Source: Nitrosomonas sp.
GTDB lineage: Bacteria > Pseudomonadota > Gammaproteobacteria > Burkholderiales > Nitrosomonadaceae
Direction of reading: 5' to 3'
NCBI GenBank assembly: GCA_016721865.1
Contig: JADKHF010000046.1
Location: 53,509 to 117,508, forward strand
DNA: 64,000 nt
The notes below the pieces were generated by a model, which was not told where the DNA came from, made no database searches, and saw nothing but the letters and a program-made list of their open reading frames with translations. The translations under genes and the position numbers were made by a program. Below, piece after piece: positions 1 through 9,495 of this stretch. Every line of letters starts with the position of its first letter. Position 1 is the first letter of the stretch.

Positions 1-771
1 CCAGAGCCGTTCAGGTTTTAATTCTTGATTGATTTTATCTTTGCTGAATTTTTCATCAAACCACTTGCCGGTATAGTTGCCATTGTCAGCTGCAAATGTG
101 GCATGAATTTCCCAGTAATCCTGAGGACGGAATTTTTTGATTTTTTCTTCACGTTCGACAAGAATCGCTAATGTGGGTGTCTGTACCCGCCCAACTGTGG
201 TTTTATGAAATCCCCCTTCCTGGGAATTAAAGGCAGTCATGGCGCGCGTACCATTGATTCCGACCAGCCAATCCGACTCTGAGCGGCTGACGGCAGCTTC
301 GGCAAGAGACTGTACTTCTGAGTTATCCAGTAATTTGGTAAACCCCTGCCGAATCGCATCAGGTGTCATCGATTGCAGCCAAAGGCGTTTGACAGGTTTA
401 TTGGTGCCGACATGGCGCAGGATATAATAAAAAATCAGCTCACCTTCACGTCCTGCATCACATGCATTGATAAGCGTATCCACATCTTTACGTTTGATGA
501 GCTTGCTGAGCAATTTTAAACGTGAGGAAGTTTTTTCGATTGGGTTCAAATCAAAATGCGGTGGAATAACCGGTAGATTAGCAAAACTCCATTTACCGCG
601 TTTTACTTCATATTCTTCTGGAATAGCCAGTTCGAGCAAATGGCCGACTGCCGAGGATACGACATACTGGTCGTTTTCGAAGTAATCAGTGTGTTTGGTA
701 AAGTTACCTAATACCCGTGCGATATCTGCTGCAACAGAAGGCTTTTCAGCAATAATCAGCGATTTACTCAT
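1..771 (-). CDS. topB: DNA topoisomerase III-like protein, N-terminal part (runs off the window)
   Basis: This type IA topoisomerase relaxes or decatenates DNA through a transient 5'-phosphotyrosine break. The start ATG is at 771 on the minus strand and the frame stays open to base 1, so about 257 N-terminal residues are present. The N-terminus reads MSKSLIIAEKPSVAADIARV, the Toprim nucleotide/metal-binding opening, and later NACDAGREGELIF carries the acidic DxE Toprim signature. The stretch GRVQTPTLAIL near the window edge is a type IA core motif. The catalytic tyrosine would lie beyond the edge. The IAEKPS opening resembles the topoisomerase III form that sits beside smg/dprA in betaproteobacteria. 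TopA is the alternative name for some of these proteins. Confidence 0.85.
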   Translation of the reverse strand, partial: MSKSLIIAEKPSVAADIARVLGNFTKHTDYFENDQYVVSSAVGHLLELAIPEEYEVKRGKWSFANLPVIPPHFDLNPIEKTSSRLKLLSKLIKRKDVDTLINACDAGREGELIFYYILRHVGTNKPVKRLWLQSMTPDAIRQGFTKLLDNSEVQSLAEAAVSRSESDWLVGINGTRAMTAFNSQEGGFHKTTVGRVQTPTLAILVEREEKIKKFRPQDYWEIHATFAADNGNYTGKWFDEKFSKDKINQELKPERLW

Positions 772-934
772 GAATTTCCCGGAGAAATCCGCCTGCCGCT
801 AATGTAAAATCAAGCATGTTTGTTACTGCTGAGCGTTTATTATGAATTGGGATTGCAAGCATATTTGATGATTGTATTGGATCATCTCGCGCCAGTAGTT
901 ATCCGTTATAGATAAATAAAGGCTGTGATTAGTC

Positions 935-1393
935 TCAATGCCGGTAATGAGAATCGCTGACAATCAACAATTTCTCAAGTATGGCATCGTCAGTGAGCTG
1001 GTTCTGGATCCATAATTCTGTTAAAACAATCAGTTTTATTTTTTCAAGGCTGGATGAATTTTCATCCATCGTCAGCACACGATCAATCAATAGTTCCCTC
1101 TGTAACGGGTTAATGATGCCAGATTGCTCCAGAAAGAAAATAAATCCTCGACCTTCGGTGTCAATTTTTTCTATTTCATACTCGGTAAAGCAGCGGAAAG
1201 AATCATTCTTTGCAAAGCTCGCGGGGTAATTGCCAATATCGTGGCGCGCGAGCTCGGAGAGCCAAGTCAGTGTCTCGTTAATATCTTCATCTGCAAATCC
1301 AGCCATAGTGAGTTTGCGAGTGAGAGTGGCAGAGTCAGGGTAGCTTCCTGAGTCAAAATAATTTTCAAATAAATAAACGAGTATATCGAACAT
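935..1393 (-). CDS. smg: Smg family protein (DUF494)
   Basis: This is a 152-residue member of the Smg/DUF494 family, whose biochemical role is unknown. The family usually opens with MFDILVYLFENY, which occurs here with its ATG at 1393. An in-frame ATG at 1480 would add 29 residues and overlap the end of dprA, so the internal start is preferred. The rest is acidic and helical with no membrane segment or catalytic motif. It lies 65 bases after dprA on the same strand and before the topoisomerase gene, the standard proteobacterial dprA-smg-topoisomerase order, so the three are probably cotranscribed. Confidence 0.85.
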   Translation of the reverse strand: MFDILVYLFENYFDSGSYPDSATLTRKLTMAGFADEDINETLTWLSELARHDIGNYPASFAKNDSFRCFTEYEIEKIDTEGRGFIFFLEQSGIINPLQRELLIDRVLTMDENSSSLEKIKLIVLTELWIQNQLTDDAILEKLLIVSDSHYRH

Positions 1394-1458
1394 AATTGAT
1401 TCTAATAAGTTGCAAGTAAGTTTCAAGACCGGCAATCTTTGGTTGATCTTATCCGATG

Positions 1459-2559
1459 TTATTGGATTCTCTGATAGCATCCTCCCGGCAGACTGCTGAC
1501 CTGACCGTCAAGCTCAAGCGTTAATAGCATGGCTGATACAACTTCAGCCGTCAAGCCACTGCGAGCGCATAGCGTATTGATATCTACGGCATCATAGCCT
1601 ATATGTTTGAGTAATAAGGTATTTTTAGTTGACTGTTCGGTAGCAAATTCTTTTCTTTTGTCGAGATTTTCATTGCTGATTAATGGAAAATAATTTAATT
1701 CATCTAAAATATCCTGTGTATTTTCTATCAGCTTTGCACCTTGCTTAATCAGTGCATGGCAGCCTTTTGAGAGTGGTGAATGAATAGAGCCCGGGATCGC
1801 CATTACTTCCCGTCCTTGTTCTAATGCCTGCCGGGCTGTGATCAGTGATCCACTTTGTAATGCAGCCTCTACCACCAGACAACCCTGACTCATGCCACTG
1901 ATAATGCGGTTCCTGCGTGGGAAATTTCTTCCGATGGCAGGTGTGCCGAGAGGAAACTCGGAAATTAGTGCGCCTTCTTTTGCCAGTTTATGTGCCAAAA
2001 GATGATTCTTAGCAGGATAAACAATATCCAAACCAGTGCCGACAACAGCGATGCTGGCAGCTGCGCCGCGCAAACCGCCTTGATGAGCAGCTGTATCGAT
2101 ACCTAATGCCATGCCGCTGATGATGCAGAATCCGGCATTACTGGCTGCTTCGGAGAAAGCCGCTGCATTGGATAAACCTTGTGGTGTAGCATTGCGGCTA
2201 CCAACTACCGCCAGAGCAGGTTTTCGCAAGAGTTCTCGCTGACCCTTGAAGTAAAGTAACGGAGGAGGGTCGGCAATGTTAAGTAGCTGATTTGGGTAAT
2301 CCGAATCAGCCAAGGTAATGATGGCATTGGCAGGATCTTCCAGCCACTTGAGGGCGCCAGAAATTTTATTGCGATCAGCGCCTTGCTTAATGCGTTCGGC
2401 AATTGGCTTCTTTACGATGCGCTCGAGTGCGGTAGGATGTGTTGAAAATATTGACGAAGGACTGCCAAAAGCAATTAGAAGTCGACGGATGGATTCACCA
2501 CCGAGGCCGTCAATGAGGTTGAGATTCAGCCATGATTCAATATCCGGTGCATGTTTCAT
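1459..2559 (-). CDS. dprA: DNA processing protein DprA (Smf)
   Basis: DprA binds incoming single-stranded DNA during natural transformation and loads RecA. The 366-residue product has the usual length. An N-terminal helical (SAM-like) region of about 75 residues is followed by a Rossmann-like core. Core motifs include AVVGSRNATPQG (near residue 125), ISGMALGIDTAAH (near 150), NHLLAHKLAKEGALISEFP and NFPRRNRIISGMS. The last 60 residues resemble the winged-helix C-terminal domain (VDINTLCARSGLTAEVVSAM). The gene starts with ATG at 2559, about 20 bases after the LysM-protein gene, and probably belongs to one minus-strand transcript that continues into smg. Confidence 0.93.
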   Translation of the reverse strand: MKHAPDIESWLNLNLIDGLGGESIRRLLIAFGSPSSIFSTHPTALERIVKKPIAERIKQGADRNKISGALKWLEDPANAIITLADSDYPNQLLNIADPPPLLYFKGQRELLRKPALAVVGSRNATPQGLSNAAAFSEAASNAGFCIISGMALGIDTAAHQGGLRGAAASIAVVGTGLDIVYPAKNHLLAHKLAKEGALISEFPLGTPAIGRNFPRRNRIISGMSQGCLVVEAALQSGSLITARQALEQGREVMAIPGSIHSPLSKGCHALIKQGAKLIENTQDILDELNYFPLISNENLDKRKEFATEQSTKNTLLLKHIGYDAVDINTLCARSGLTAEVVSAMLLTLELDGQVSSLPGGCYQRIQ

Positions 2560-2577
2560 GAATGTACGGCATTAATT

Positions 2578-3614
2578 TTAGGGCGTTTTAACGGCATCCA
2601 GGATTTTAATGGATTGTGTACTTTGTACGACCAGCGCATAGGATAATTTGTCAAAAACACGAAATACAAATACTAATCCGGTCCTTTCATCAGGTAATTG
2701 TACCATCTCTCCTCTAAGGGATTTAGCCTGGCTTTTTCGATAGATGGCAAGTACATGCCCCATTTCCAAGCCATCCATCTCGCCTTTATTCAGCGTAACA
2801 ATGTCGCCTCTGCCAATTTCAGAGACACCACCATAGACAGAAATAATTCTTCCGCTGATTGAAATTTCCGGCGCATGCGGTGCGTAGTTATTGAATAAGG
2901 TATCAGGGGCGGGAACTAGACGGTCGCCTTTGAGAATTTCTTCCGTAGCACGAGTGATGGTTGCCGTGCTGACATCAGCAAAAACATTTACTTTGGCATC
3001 CCCCAGGTAGGCTGCTTCATAGCCAAGGATCAAGCCTTCTATGTCCGGATCTTTCAGCACCTTGCCGGGGCGGAAGATTTGCCATGTTGTGCCTTTGTCT
3101 TCAGGTAGTCCACTGACATAAACCGTATTGTCGGTACTTAAAACCACCCGGCCTTCACTGGAGCCCAGTATATACGGTGCATCGGCAAGACCATCCTTCT
3201 CAATGACTAACGGCTGACTTAGAAAAGGCTCGATAGCAGCAGCCGGTATGCTGGGGATAGCTGCAGTACTCGATTGTTCTGTACGTATTCTAGGCGATAG
3301 TTGGACTGTTTTTATATCACCTTCATCTTCTGCGAGACGCAGTCGGCTGCCATGGGGTGTTTTTTCCACTATCACTACATCACCGGGGTATATTCTGTGC
3401 GGATTTTTCACTTGTTCACGGTTTAATCCCCAGATCTCAGGCCAGCGCCAGGGGTCTCTAAGAAAGCGTGAAGCAATCCCCCACAGGGTATCCCCGGGTA
3501 CAACCACATGGTGATCGGGCGTGTCACCCCGCAGTTTAATGTACTCTGCTTTAACTGGCATAATAGTAGAAAGCAGACCAGGAATAAAATCATAGCTATA
3601 ATAGACTTTCGCAT
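2578..3614 (-). CDS. LysM-domain envelope protein, signal peptide separated by a frameshift
   Basis: This protein probably binds peptidoglycan in the periplasm. The main frame starts at 3561 and contains a LysM domain (HHVVVPGDTLWGIASRFL, then YPGDVVIV), followed by about 240 residues typical of LysM proteins encoded beside dprA in betaproteobacteria. No in-frame signal peptide precedes it. In another frame from ATG 3614 there is MRKSIIAMILFLVCFLLL, a clear export signal that would join PVKA-EY if one base were added or two removed near 3565. The gene is therefore annotated as one CDS with a frameshift. The divergent def gene starts 97 bases away, so both promoters must lie in 3615-3711. Confidence 0.75.
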
Positions 3615-3711
3615 GAACGATCCCGATGATAGGTTATAAAGCATACAGAATGATTATCTAATGATACGGTCTAAAAGCGATATTGAGTCTATTAAACTAA
3701 ACAAATTTTTC

Positions 3712-4215
3712 ATGGCTATTCTAAAAATATTACAATATCCGGATGAGCGGCTACATACTGTGGCGGCCCCCGTAGCGCAGGTCACTGACAAAATCCGCTT
3801 GTTTATAAAGGATTTGGCTGAAACGATGTATGCTGCACCTGGGATAGGGCTGGCAGCGACGCAGGTGGATGTGCATGAACGTGTGATTGTTATTGACACT
3901 TCTGAAACGCATGATCAGTTGCTTGTTTTGATCAACCCTGAAATTATTGCCAGTAATGGCATATCTGATTATGAGGAAGGTTGCTTGTCAGTTCCGGGTA
4001 TCTATGGAAAAGTGCGGCGTGCCGAGTCTATTACTGTGACAGCTTTGAATACTGAAGGGGAGTCGTTTGTTCTGGATGCTGATGGATTATTGGCAGTGTG
4101 TATTCAGCATGAGATGGATCACTTGGCAGGAAAAGTATTTGTTGAATACTGGTCACGGCTTAAGCAGATGCGCACACTGGCAAGATTAAAGAAAAAACAG
4201 CGCAGCGTCATGTAA
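3712..4215 (+). CDS. def: Peptide deformylase
   Basis: The enzyme removes the N-formyl group from nascent proteins. The product is 167 residues when started at ATG 3712 ([14 protein letters not shown]), the family's normal beginning. An upstream in-frame ATG at 3661 would add a non-conserved 17 residues. All three metal-site motifs are visible: GIGLAATQ near residue 44, EGCLSVPG near 89 with the cysteine ligand, and [10 protein letters not shown] near 131 with the HExxH ligands and catalytic glutamate. fmt follows at 4330, so the formylation and deformylation enzymes are encoded together as in most proteobacteria. Confidence 0.95.
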   Translation: MAILKILQYPDERLHTVAAPVAQVTDKIRLFIKDLAETMYAAPGIGLAATQVDVHERVIVIDTSETHDQLLVLINPEIIASNGISDYEEGCLSVPGIYGKVRRAESITVTALNTEGESFVLDADGLLAVCIQHEMDHLAGKVFVEYWSRLKQMRTLARLKKKQRSVM

Positions 4216-4329
4216 CCCCGTTCTTTTATAAAAATGAGATGTGACTTGCACTCTTGAATTCCAGGGATTAATAGTTTTATTCTGTCAAAGCCATTGCGAT
4301 TCGGGAACCATAATGAATGAAAGATTGAT

Positions 4330-5298
4330 GTGCCTAGGATGAGAATCATTTTTGCTGGAACTCCCGTTTTTGCTGCTACTGCACTGGATGCATTACTCAA
4401 AGCAGATCATGAGATTGTACTGGTGTTGACTCAGCCGGATCGTCCTGCCGGTAGAGGAATGAAAACGGTCGCCAGTGCGGTCAAGTTGTTTGCCCAACAA
4501 CATGGTCTTGTGTTATTGCAACCATTAACGCTTAAAGCTCCAGAAATACAAACGCAATTATTGGCATTAAACGCAGATGTGATGGTTGTGGCGGCCTATG
4601 GATTAATTTTACCTGAGGCAGTATTAAAAATTCCCCGCCTGGGTTGTTTGAATATTCACGCTTCGTTATTGCCGCGCTGGCGTGGAGCCGCGCCGATTCA
4701 GCGGGCTATCCTGGCGGGTGATCATGAAACCGGCGTTACAATCATGCAAATGGATGCAGGGTTGGATACAGGCGCCATTTTATTAAAGCATGGCATAGCG
4801 ATCGCACCGGATGACACCACGCAATCATTGCACGACAAGCTGGGCCTGTTAGGTGCGCAGAGTATCGTTGAGGCTCTGGAATTGCTGCAACGGAGAAAAC
4901 TTGTCCCCACCTTGCAAGACGATTCATTGGCTTGCTATGCCGCTAAAATAAAAAAATCTGAAGCAGAAATTGATTGGCAGCTGACCGCAGAGCAAATTGA
5001 TCGTGTTGTGCGGACATTTGATCCAAATCCAGGCGCCTATACTCATTTCCGGAATGTTCTTTTGAAGATTTGGCAAGCAAAAGTGGTCGCAGGGAAAGTG
5101 GCGGGTAAACCAGGAGAAATAGTCTCAGTAGATCGTGAAGGCATTACAGTGGCCTGTGGTTCTGGCATGCTAAAGGTTGAAATAGTGCAAAAACCCGGTG
5201 GCAAGCAATTGAGCAGTGCAGATTTTCTGGCGGGGAATAATTTGCAGCCGGGTGAAAATTTTTCTGCAGTGAATCATTCCAGTTCAAAGCATGATTAA
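4330..5298 (+). CDS. fmt: Methionyl-tRNA formyltransferase
   Basis: The enzyme transfers formyl from 10-formyl-tetrahydrofolate to initiator Met-tRNA. It has 322 residues if the GTG at 4330 is used. An ATG at 4339 (MRIIFAGTP, the usual family start) is equally possible, and the ribosome-binding site is weak for both. The N-terminal formyltransferase domain carries NIHASLLPRWRGAAPIQRAI (near residue 108) and the substrate-binding QMDAGLDTGAIL. The C-terminal OB-like domain begins around residue 205. The 3' end overlaps rsmB by 8 bases, indicating translational coupling within def-fmt-rsmB. Confidence 0.95.
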   Translation: MPRMRIIFAGTPVFAATALDALLKADHEIVLVLTQPDRPAGRGMKTVASAVKLFAQQHGLVLLQPLTLKAPEIQTQLLALNADVMVVAAYGLILPEAVLKIPRLGCLNIHASLLPRWRGAAPIQRAILAGDHETGVTIMQMDAGLDTGAILLKHGIAIAPDDTTQSLHDKLGLLGAQSIVEALELLQRRKLVPTLQDDSLACYAAKIKKSEAEIDWQLTAEQIDRVVRTFDPNPGAYTHFRNVLLKIWQAKVVAGKVAGKPGEIVSVDREGITVACGSGMLKVEIVQKPGGKQLSSADFLAGNNLQPGENFSAVNHSSSKHD

Positions 5299-6568
5299 AA
5301 CCCAAATTGTCGCGGCTTCTGCAATCAGTAAAGTGCTGGCCGGAGCAAGTTTGACGGGAGTATTGCAGGAAGTTTGGCGCGCAGACCCCACGTTATCGAA
5401 GCAGCAAAGAGGCGCTATTCAGGATTTGAGTTATGGTGTATTACGATTTTATGGGCAACTGGAAGCAATTCTTAGTTCGTTGCTGAAGAAAACGCTACGT
5501 GACAAGAGTTTGCATCATCTACTGTTAGTCAGCTTATATCAATTGCAATACAGTAAGGCATTGCCGCACACAGTGGTTGATCAGGCAGTTTCGGCCTCAC
5601 GATCTTTAGTGCATGGTCAAGGAATGCAGGGACTGGTGAATGCGGTATTGCGGAATTTTATCCGGCAGCGCGATAGTTTGTTGAAAAAAGCCGCTGAAAA
5701 TGAGGTGGGGCGTTATTCGCATCCGCAATGGTGGATCGATAAATTGCGCTGGCAATACCCGCAAAACTTTCATGCCATATTGGAGGCAGACAACAAACGT
5801 CCTCCGATGACTTTGCGGGTTAATCAACGTAAGATCAGTGTAGAAAGTTACCGTAGGCTGTTGACAGAGAAAGCGATGCACGCAGAGTTGCTAGGGTCTG
5901 GCGCACTTCAACTGAATCAGCCGGTTATGGTGGAAAACTTACCTGGGTTTACAGAGGGTCTGATAACAGTACAGGACGCAGGTGCCCAGCTTGCAGCGAC
6001 GTTTCTGGATGTGCGTGACGGTATGCGAGTATTGGATGCGTGTGCGGCGCCCGGGGGTAAAAGCACGCATCTGCTGGAATCGGCCAGAGTGTCACTGACG
6101 GTACTGGATAATGACTCAGCAAGGCTTTCTCAAGTTCAGCAAAATCTTGAGCGCTTGGATGTGAAAGCTGAACGTTTGTTGTGTGGAGATGCCTCGAATC
6201 CCGATGAATGGTGGGATGGTCAGCCGTATGATCGTATTTTGGCAGATGTACCCTGCTCTGCATCTGGTGTAGTATGCCGGCACCCAGATATTAAATGGTT
6301 ACGGCGTGAGACTGATCTGGTCAAATTTGCAGCAAGTCAACAGGCAATTCTGAATGCATTGTGGAAAATTTTAAACAGGGATGGTAAGTTGCTTTATGTA
6401 ACCTGCTCAATCTTTGCCGAAGAAAATTCCATGCAGATAGAGAAATTTCTTAAACATCATCCTGATGCCTGTCCATTACCGCTTTCTGGAGCAGCGATGG
6501 TAGATGGGCAACTGTTACCAGATACTCAACATGATGGCTTCTTTTATACATTGTTGCAAAAAATCTAG
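5291..6568 (+). CDS. rsmB: 16S rRNA m5C967 methyltransferase RsmB (Sun/Fmu)
   Basis: RsmB methylates cytosine 967 of 16S rRNA using S-adenosylmethionine. The 425-residue protein has an N-terminal NusB-like RNA-binding region (about 1-140) and a C-terminal methyltransferase domain. Visible motifs are DACAAPGGKSTHLLE (SAM binding, near residue 252), ILADVPCSASGVVCRHPDIK with the PC cysteine, and LLYVTCSIFAEEN with the second catalytic cysteine. It overlaps fmt by 8 bases and is followed 7 bases later by the DUF4390 gene, so it sits in the middle of a compact operon. Confidence 0.95.
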   Translation: MIKTQIVAASAISKVLAGASLTGVLQEVWRADPTLSKQQRGAIQDLSYGVLRFYGQLEAILSSLLKKTLRDKSLHHLLLVSLYQLQYSKALPHTVVDQAVSASRSLVHGQGMQGLVNAVLRNFIRQRDSLLKKAAENEVGRYSHPQWWIDKLRWQYPQNFHAILEADNKRPPMTLRVNQRKISVESYRRLLTEKAMHAELLGSGALQLNQPVMVENLPGFTEGLITVQDAGAQLAATFLDVRDGMRVLDACAAPGGKSTHLLESARVSLTVLDNDSARLSQVQQNLERLDVKAERLLCGDASNPDEWWDGQPYDRILADVPCSASGVVCRHPDIKWLRRETDLVKFAASQQAILNALWKILNRDGKLLYVTCSIFAEENSMQIEKFLKHHPDACPLPLSGAAMVDGQLLPDTQHDGFFYTLLQKI

Positions 6569-6575
6569 CCAAAGT

Positions 6576-7169
6576 ATGTGGCACAGACAGTTTGCTAATC
6601 TGATCCTTCTGCTGTTGATTCTGTTGTTGCCGGTCACGGTCGCGCAGGCGGAAGGCATCCAGATAAAGTCTGTCAGTATGGCAGCGGTTGAACAAGGATA
6701 CGAAATCAGCATTGATTCTGAAATTACTCTTAATAGTACTCTGGAACAAGCGCTTGAGAAAGGCATCGTGCTTTACTTTGTAACCAGATTCAGTCTGGTT
6801 GATTCGCGCTGGTATTGGCTTTACGAGGAAGTTGCACGGGGTAAATTAAGAGTTGGGTTAAGGTATTATGCGCTGACGCGCCAATATCATTTAAACCACC
6901 CATCATTTTCACAAAACTTTAATACGTTAGCGGAAGCGTTGCAGGCTTTGGGTCAATTGCGTGATTATCCATTGACTGTCAAACCTGAATTAAAAAACGA
7001 TGTCGATTATATTGCATCATTGCGTATCTGGCTTGATTTGACACGTATGCCAAAACCATTCCAGGTTGAAGCATTGGGTTCCAGTAAGTGGGATCTGAGT
7101 TCAGAGAAACTGGAATGGCATATGAAGATACCAACACCAGAGCAACCGTTCCAGATGAAAGGCCATTAA
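6576..7169 (+). CDS. DUF4390 secreted protein
   Basis: This 197-residue exported protein matches the DUF4390 pattern found between rsmB and ntrY in many betaproteobacteria; its function is unknown. The chosen start, ATG 6576, gives MWHRQFANLILLLLILLLPV with a hydrophobic core and a likely cleavage after AQA. An earlier in-frame start at 6504 lies inside rsmB and lacks a signal character. The mature part is soluble, with conserved-looking stretches such as YFVTRFSLVDSRWYWLYEEV and SLRIWLDLTRMPKPFQVEAL. Its stop codon overlaps the ntrY start (TAATG at 7167-7171), so it may be functionally tied to that membrane kinase. Confidence 0.8.
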   Translation: MWHRQFANLILLLLILLLPVTVAQAEGIQIKSVSMAAVEQGYEISIDSEITLNSTLEQALEKGIVLYFVTRFSLVDSRWYWLYEEVARGKLRVGLRYYALTRQYHLNHPSFSQNFNTLAEALQALGQLRDYPLTVKPELKNDVDYIASLRIWLDLTRMPKPFQVEALGSSKWDLSSEKLEWHMKIPTPEQPFQMKGH

Positions 7170-9346
7170 TGAAATATGTTCTCATTATTGGTGCTGGGCT
7201 GGGAGCGGTTATGCTTTTTTTGCTGGCTACAGCAGGTGCCAATACAGAGTTTTTTGAACGAAAATACCGGTTGTTGCTGGGAATCAATATCGCTTTTGTA
7301 TTATTTCTCATGTTTATCGTGGGTTTTTTGTTGTTGCGGTTCAGGCGCAGACTCAAGTCGGGAGTATTCGGATCCAGGTTGGCATTACGTTTGATGTTGG
7401 TTTTTTCATTGATGGCGATCCTTCCCGGGGTGTTGGTGTATGCCGTATCTGTGCAATTTCTCGGGAAGAGTATTGAGTCCTGGTTTGATGTCAAGGTGGA
7501 TCGTGCGCTTGAAGGTGGTTTGAGTCTGGGGCAAACTATGCTTGAGAATTTGCTGGGAGAATTGCAAAAGAAAGCACAAGCCACTGCATTGATATTGTCT
7601 GAACCTTCCAGCCAACCTTTGATAGTGCTTAATGAATTATTGTTGCAATCGCAAATTGAGGAAGCGACTTTGTTTAACCAGGATGGCAAAGTTATTGCAT
7701 TTTCTAGTGAAAGTAATCTGGCGTTATTTCCTGAAATGCCCAATACAATGGTTTTGCGGCACATTAGAATTCAAAAAGCTTACAGCGCGATTGAGTCTGT
7801 TGCAGATAAGGGTCTGTATTTGCGCGTGGTTGCGCCTGTCAATGTACTGAGTCTGAAAGAAGATATTCGGGTGCTTCAGCTTTTGCAACCGGTCCCTGAA
7901 CAATTGGCAAAAGATGCCGAACGGGTGCAGGCTGGGTACCGGGATTATCAGGAGCTTTCTTTGTCCCGACAGGGACTAACTAGGTTGTATGGCGTTACAT
8001 TGACACTGGCATTGCTTTTATCATTGTTTTCAGCATTGGCGGCTGCTTCATTGCTCAGTGAAAAATTGAGCGCTCCGCTCGGCATGCTGGCGGAAGGTAC
8101 GCGTGCTATTGCGCAAGGCGATTACAGCCGCCGTCACTTGGTCCAGAGTAGCGATGAGCTGGGTGTGTTGACAGAATCTTTTAATTTGATGACGCAACAA
8201 CTGGAGGAAGCGCAAGCGACAGCGCAACATAATCAGCAGGAAGTGGAGAGCGCGCGTGCGCATTTAGAAAGTATTCTGGCAAATCTCTCGTCTGGTGTGT
8301 TGGTGTTTGATGATCAATTGGTTTTGTCCAAGGCAAATCGCAGCGCGGAGCAAATACTGCAAATCCCCATGATCAGTCTGGATGGGTCAATCATTGAAGG
8401 CTGTGTGGATAATGAGCCGCAACTGGATACTTTAATCGCTGAGATCAGAGAAGGTTTCAACTCTGGAGAGACAGGTGTCTGGCAGCGTCAATTAACGCGT
8501 TCAGGGGATGGTGATAATCAAGTCTTGCTTTTACGGGGAACACGTTTGCCCAAAATATCGGGTGGCGGCGGGGTGGTGGTCTTTGACGATATTACTAATT
8601 TATTGCAAGTGCAGCGTGCAGTTGCCTGGGGTGAGGTTGCGCGCCGGCTCGCACATGAAATCAAGAACCCGCTGACGCCGATTCAACTCTCTGCTGAACG
8701 AGTGCAGCATAAATTGATAAATAAGCTGGACGAAGAAGATGCAAGAATACTGCGTCGTTCTACCGAGACGATTGTCAATCAGGTTGAAGCACTAAAAAGA
8801 ATGGTCAATGAGTTCAACCAGTATGCGCGTGTTCCTGAATTGGAATTACGTCAACTTGACTTTAATCAACTGGTGCGAGAAGTATTGTCACTCTATGAAG
8901 CTGCAAGTATGGCAACGGATGATAGTAGACACATACGTATCAAACCGGCATTGGCGGATGACTTGCCTGTGGTCAGAGGGGATGCTGCACAGTTACGGCA
9001 GGTGCTGCATAACTTGCTGCAGAATGCGCAGGATGCATTGATTGATACATCAGAACCTCTAATTGAGGTTAAAACCGAAATGGTGCATGGGGGTGTGCAA
9101 CTGAGTGTGCGCGATAATGGCTGCGGTTTTTCAGACGAGATCAGGGCGCGGGTTTTTGAGCCTTATGTCACGACCAAGTCGAAAGGTACTGGATTGGGGC
9201 TGCCCATCGTCAAGAAAATTGTTGAAGAACATGAAGGTTTGATTCACATTGAAAATATTAAACCCCGTGGCGCACAAATTTCAATTATCCTGCCAACGGT
9301 AGAAAAGAATATCTCTGCGGGAAATAACAAACTGGCGTTAAGTTAA
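7169..9346 (+). CDS. ntrY: Nitrogen-regulation sensor histidine kinase NtrY
   Basis: NtrY is the membrane sensor kinase partner of NtrX. From ATG 7169 the product is about 725 residues. Two transmembrane segments lie in the first 75 residues and a third near 90-115. A periplasmic sensor region of about 160 residues follows, then another membrane helix (LTLALLLSLFSALAAASLLS), a HAMP linker, a PAS-like domain, and the kinase core. The phosphoaccepting histidine is in RRLAHEIKNPLTPIQLSAER near residue 494. The ATPase domain shows NLLQNAQDAL, DNGCGF and GTGLGLPIVKKI. An upstream in-frame start at 7088 would overlap the preceding gene and is less likely. The regulator ntrX follows after 149 bases. 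Confidence 0.93.
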   Translation: MKYVLIIGAGLGAVMLFLLATAGANTEFFERKYRLLLGINIAFVLFLMFIVGFLLLRFRRRLKSGVFGSRLALRLMLVFSLMAILPGVLVYAVSVQFLGKSIESWFDVKVDRALEGGLSLGQTMLENLLGELQKKAQATALILSEPSSQPLIVLNELLLQSQIEEATLFNQDGKVIAFSSESNLALFPEMPNTMVLRHIRIQKAYSAIESVADKGLYLRVVAPVNVLSLKEDIRVLQLLQPVPEQLAKDAERVQAGYRDYQELSLSRQGLTRLYGVTLTLALLLSLFSALAAASLLSEKLSAPLGMLAEGTRAIAQGDYSRRHLVQSSDELGVLTESFNLMTQQLEEAQATAQHNQQEVESARAHLESILANLSSGVLVFDDQLVLSKANRSAEQILQIPMISLDGSIIEGCVDNEPQLDTLIAEIREGFNSGETGVWQRQLTRSGDGDNQVLLLRGTRLPKISGGGGVVVFDDITNLLQVQRAVAWGEVARRLAHEIKNPLTPIQLSAERVQHKLINKLDEEDARILRRSTETIVNQVEALKRMVNEFNQYARVPELELRQLDFNQLVREVLSLYEAASMATDDSRHIRIKPALADDLPVVRGDAAQLRQVLHNLLQNAQDALIDTSEPLIEVKTEMVHGGVQLSVRDNGCGFSDEIRARVFEPYVTTKSKGTGLGLPIVKKIVEEHEGLIHIENIKPRGAQISIILPTVEKNISAGNNKLALS

Positions 9347-9495
9347 ATTAATGAATCAGTGAATACAGAAAAGATGAATAAAATCTTTCATAGTCTGGCA
9401 CTCGTCAATCCAAAAAACTTGGAATCCATAGATGATCGTGAAATTTGACAGTTATCGATAAGCTGATTGGATTTCGTTAATGGAGAGAATTTGAA